Source: Pyrocephalus nanus (lineage: Eukaryota; Chordata; Aves; Passeriformes; Tyrannidae). From it: a stretch of 64,000 nt of DNA. The position numbers were made by a program, and so were the translations under genes. Of the stretch, positions 63,401 through 64,000 are shown in pieces. Where the stretch lies: the NCBI GenBank assembly GCA_038380795.1, contig CM076280.1, positions 11,155,001 to 11,219,000 of the forward strand, given 5' to 3'. Under the pieces are notes generated by a model, which had not been told where the DNA came from, did not search any database, and worked only from the letters and a program-made list of their open reading frames with translations. The first letter of the stretch is position 1; every line of letters begins with the position of its first letter.

Positions 63401-64000
63401 TCCCGGCGGGGCTCGGGGAGCCCCCGGGCCGCCTGGAGCTGACCCCCACACCGGGCCGTGTCACCACTGCTTTGGGGTTTTTTCCCCTGACAAAAATGCG
63501 AAAAGCTTGGAAAGTTTTGAAGAGCGAATCTCTCCTTCTCGTTTCCCTTGGGACTAAAAGCTCAGAAGCAGCTTCCCTGTGACTCCAGGGGCAGAGCGAG
63601 CAGACGCCAGTCGCAGCCTAAAAAAAGGATGTCTTGCAGAGATTTCCTAGGAAAAATAAGAATTTTCCCCTTTCCCTCTTCCTCTTTGCCTCTCCCCCTT
63701 CCGTCCCTCCCCCCGCCCCGCCGTGGTCACCTTTCGGGTCCCCGGGCGCATCTGGCCCCTCCTCGGGGGGCTGTGGCTGGGGTCGGGGCTGGGGCAGGCG
63801 CAGGGGTTGGGGTCGGGCTGGGGTCGGGCTGGGGAAGGGCGCCGGCCCCGCTCGCTGCCCGAGGGGCTCCCGGGGGCGCTCCCGCTGCCCGGGCGGGTGC
63901 GGGGCCGGGGCCGCGGGGCAGGGCCGGGGAGCGGAGCCGCTGCCCCTTCCCCTTCCCCCGGCGGGGCGGGCAGGAGGAGCGCGGCTCGGCCGGGGCTGCC
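60457..64000 (+). other. LHX2: LHX2 intron 3 (partial)
   Basis: About 3.5 kb to the window edge, with CpG-rich patches at 60830-61850 and 63290-64000 and an AT-rich complex block between them. No homeobox exon was found. A poly-T run lies near 62960-62977 and a dense G-run cluster at 63778-63840. Confidence 0.8.
61910..62560. promoter_or_regulatory. Candidate conserved element in LHX2 intron 3
   Basis: Repeat-free AT-rich block with CCAAT- and TAAT-type words (ctattattggtttaactaat, ccaataatcgactaattta) and a TGATCTTAG-like word, placed between two CpG-rich patches. The composition resembles an intronic developmental enhancer. No conservation data are available. Confidence 0.3.

Larger units (their letters stand above)
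56391..64000 (+). other. LHX2: LHX2 gene, 5' portion (three coding exons; homeodomain exons off window)
   Basis: Gene-level entry from the start codon to the right window edge. Three exons on the plus strand encode residues 1-235 plus one base: the N-terminus, LIM1, LIM2 and the basic linker. LHX2 is a nuclear LIM-homeodomain transcription factor. Its LIM domains bind LDB1, CITED2 and related cofactors, and the downstream homeodomain binds TAAT sites. It specifies cortex, eye, limb and other tissues in vertebrates. The N-terminus (MLFHSLSG, SEAPAISSAIDRG) separates it from the close paralogue LHX9. The exon starting with ALSCNEND and the homeobox was not found before 64000. Confidence 0.96.

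Noticed and set aside
62820..64000. LHX2 homeobox exon
   Set aside because: I searched for codons of the conserved CNEND and homeodomain segments and found none before the window edge.

Overview
This is a vertebrate nuclear window, almost certainly from a bird. The evidence is spliced genes with GT/AG introns, CpG-island promoters, chicken-repeat-1 (CR1) LINE fragments of avian type, GC-rich minisatellites, and the head-to-head gene pair DENND1A / LHX2 that is also neighbouring in human 9q33.3. The species was not determined. No tRNA, rRNA, CRISPR array, phage or bacterial element was seen.

Layout. Positions 1-29726 hold the 5' end of DENND1A on the minus strand: coding exon 1 (29710-29726), exon 2 (24101-24171) and exon 3 (1245-1288). 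They are separated by introns of about 5.5 kb and 22.8 kb, and the gene runs off the left edge. All three exons are far too short to appear as open reading frames. I found them from splice signals, phase and match to the known DENND1A N-terminus. Intron 2 carries three minisatellites (20, 46 and 25-29 bp units), an inverted pair of CR1 fragments, and a trail of exon-like coding segments on the opposite strand (9.7-14.05 kb) that I cannot assign. The DENND1A promoter CpG island (about 29.24-30.2 kb) includes a CR1 tail and is followed by a 32-bp minisatellite.

Positions 30.5-55.2 kb are intergenic (about 26 kb between the two start codons). The left half contains old CR1 ORF2 debris. The right half has AT-rich, homeodomain-site-rich blocks that look like conserved developmental enhancers, plus a 14-bp GC-rich minisatellite.

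Positions 55.2-64.0 kb hold the LHX2 promoter island and the first three coding exons of LHX2 on the plus strand (56391-56510, 59305-59507, 60074-60456). They encode the N-terminus, both LIM zinc-binding domains and the basic linker. The homeodomain exons lie beyond the right edge.

DENND1A encodes a DENN-domain Rab35 exchange factor of clathrin-mediated traffic. LHX2 encodes a LIM-homeodomain transcription factor of forebrain, eye, limb and hair-cell development. They share no biochemical pathway. Their link is genomic: a divergent pair whose intervening DNA probably holds LHX2 enhancers. I found no clear undescribed system. The best leads are the unassigned exon trail, the E-box minisatellite, and several LHX2 transcript variants that the sequence permits.
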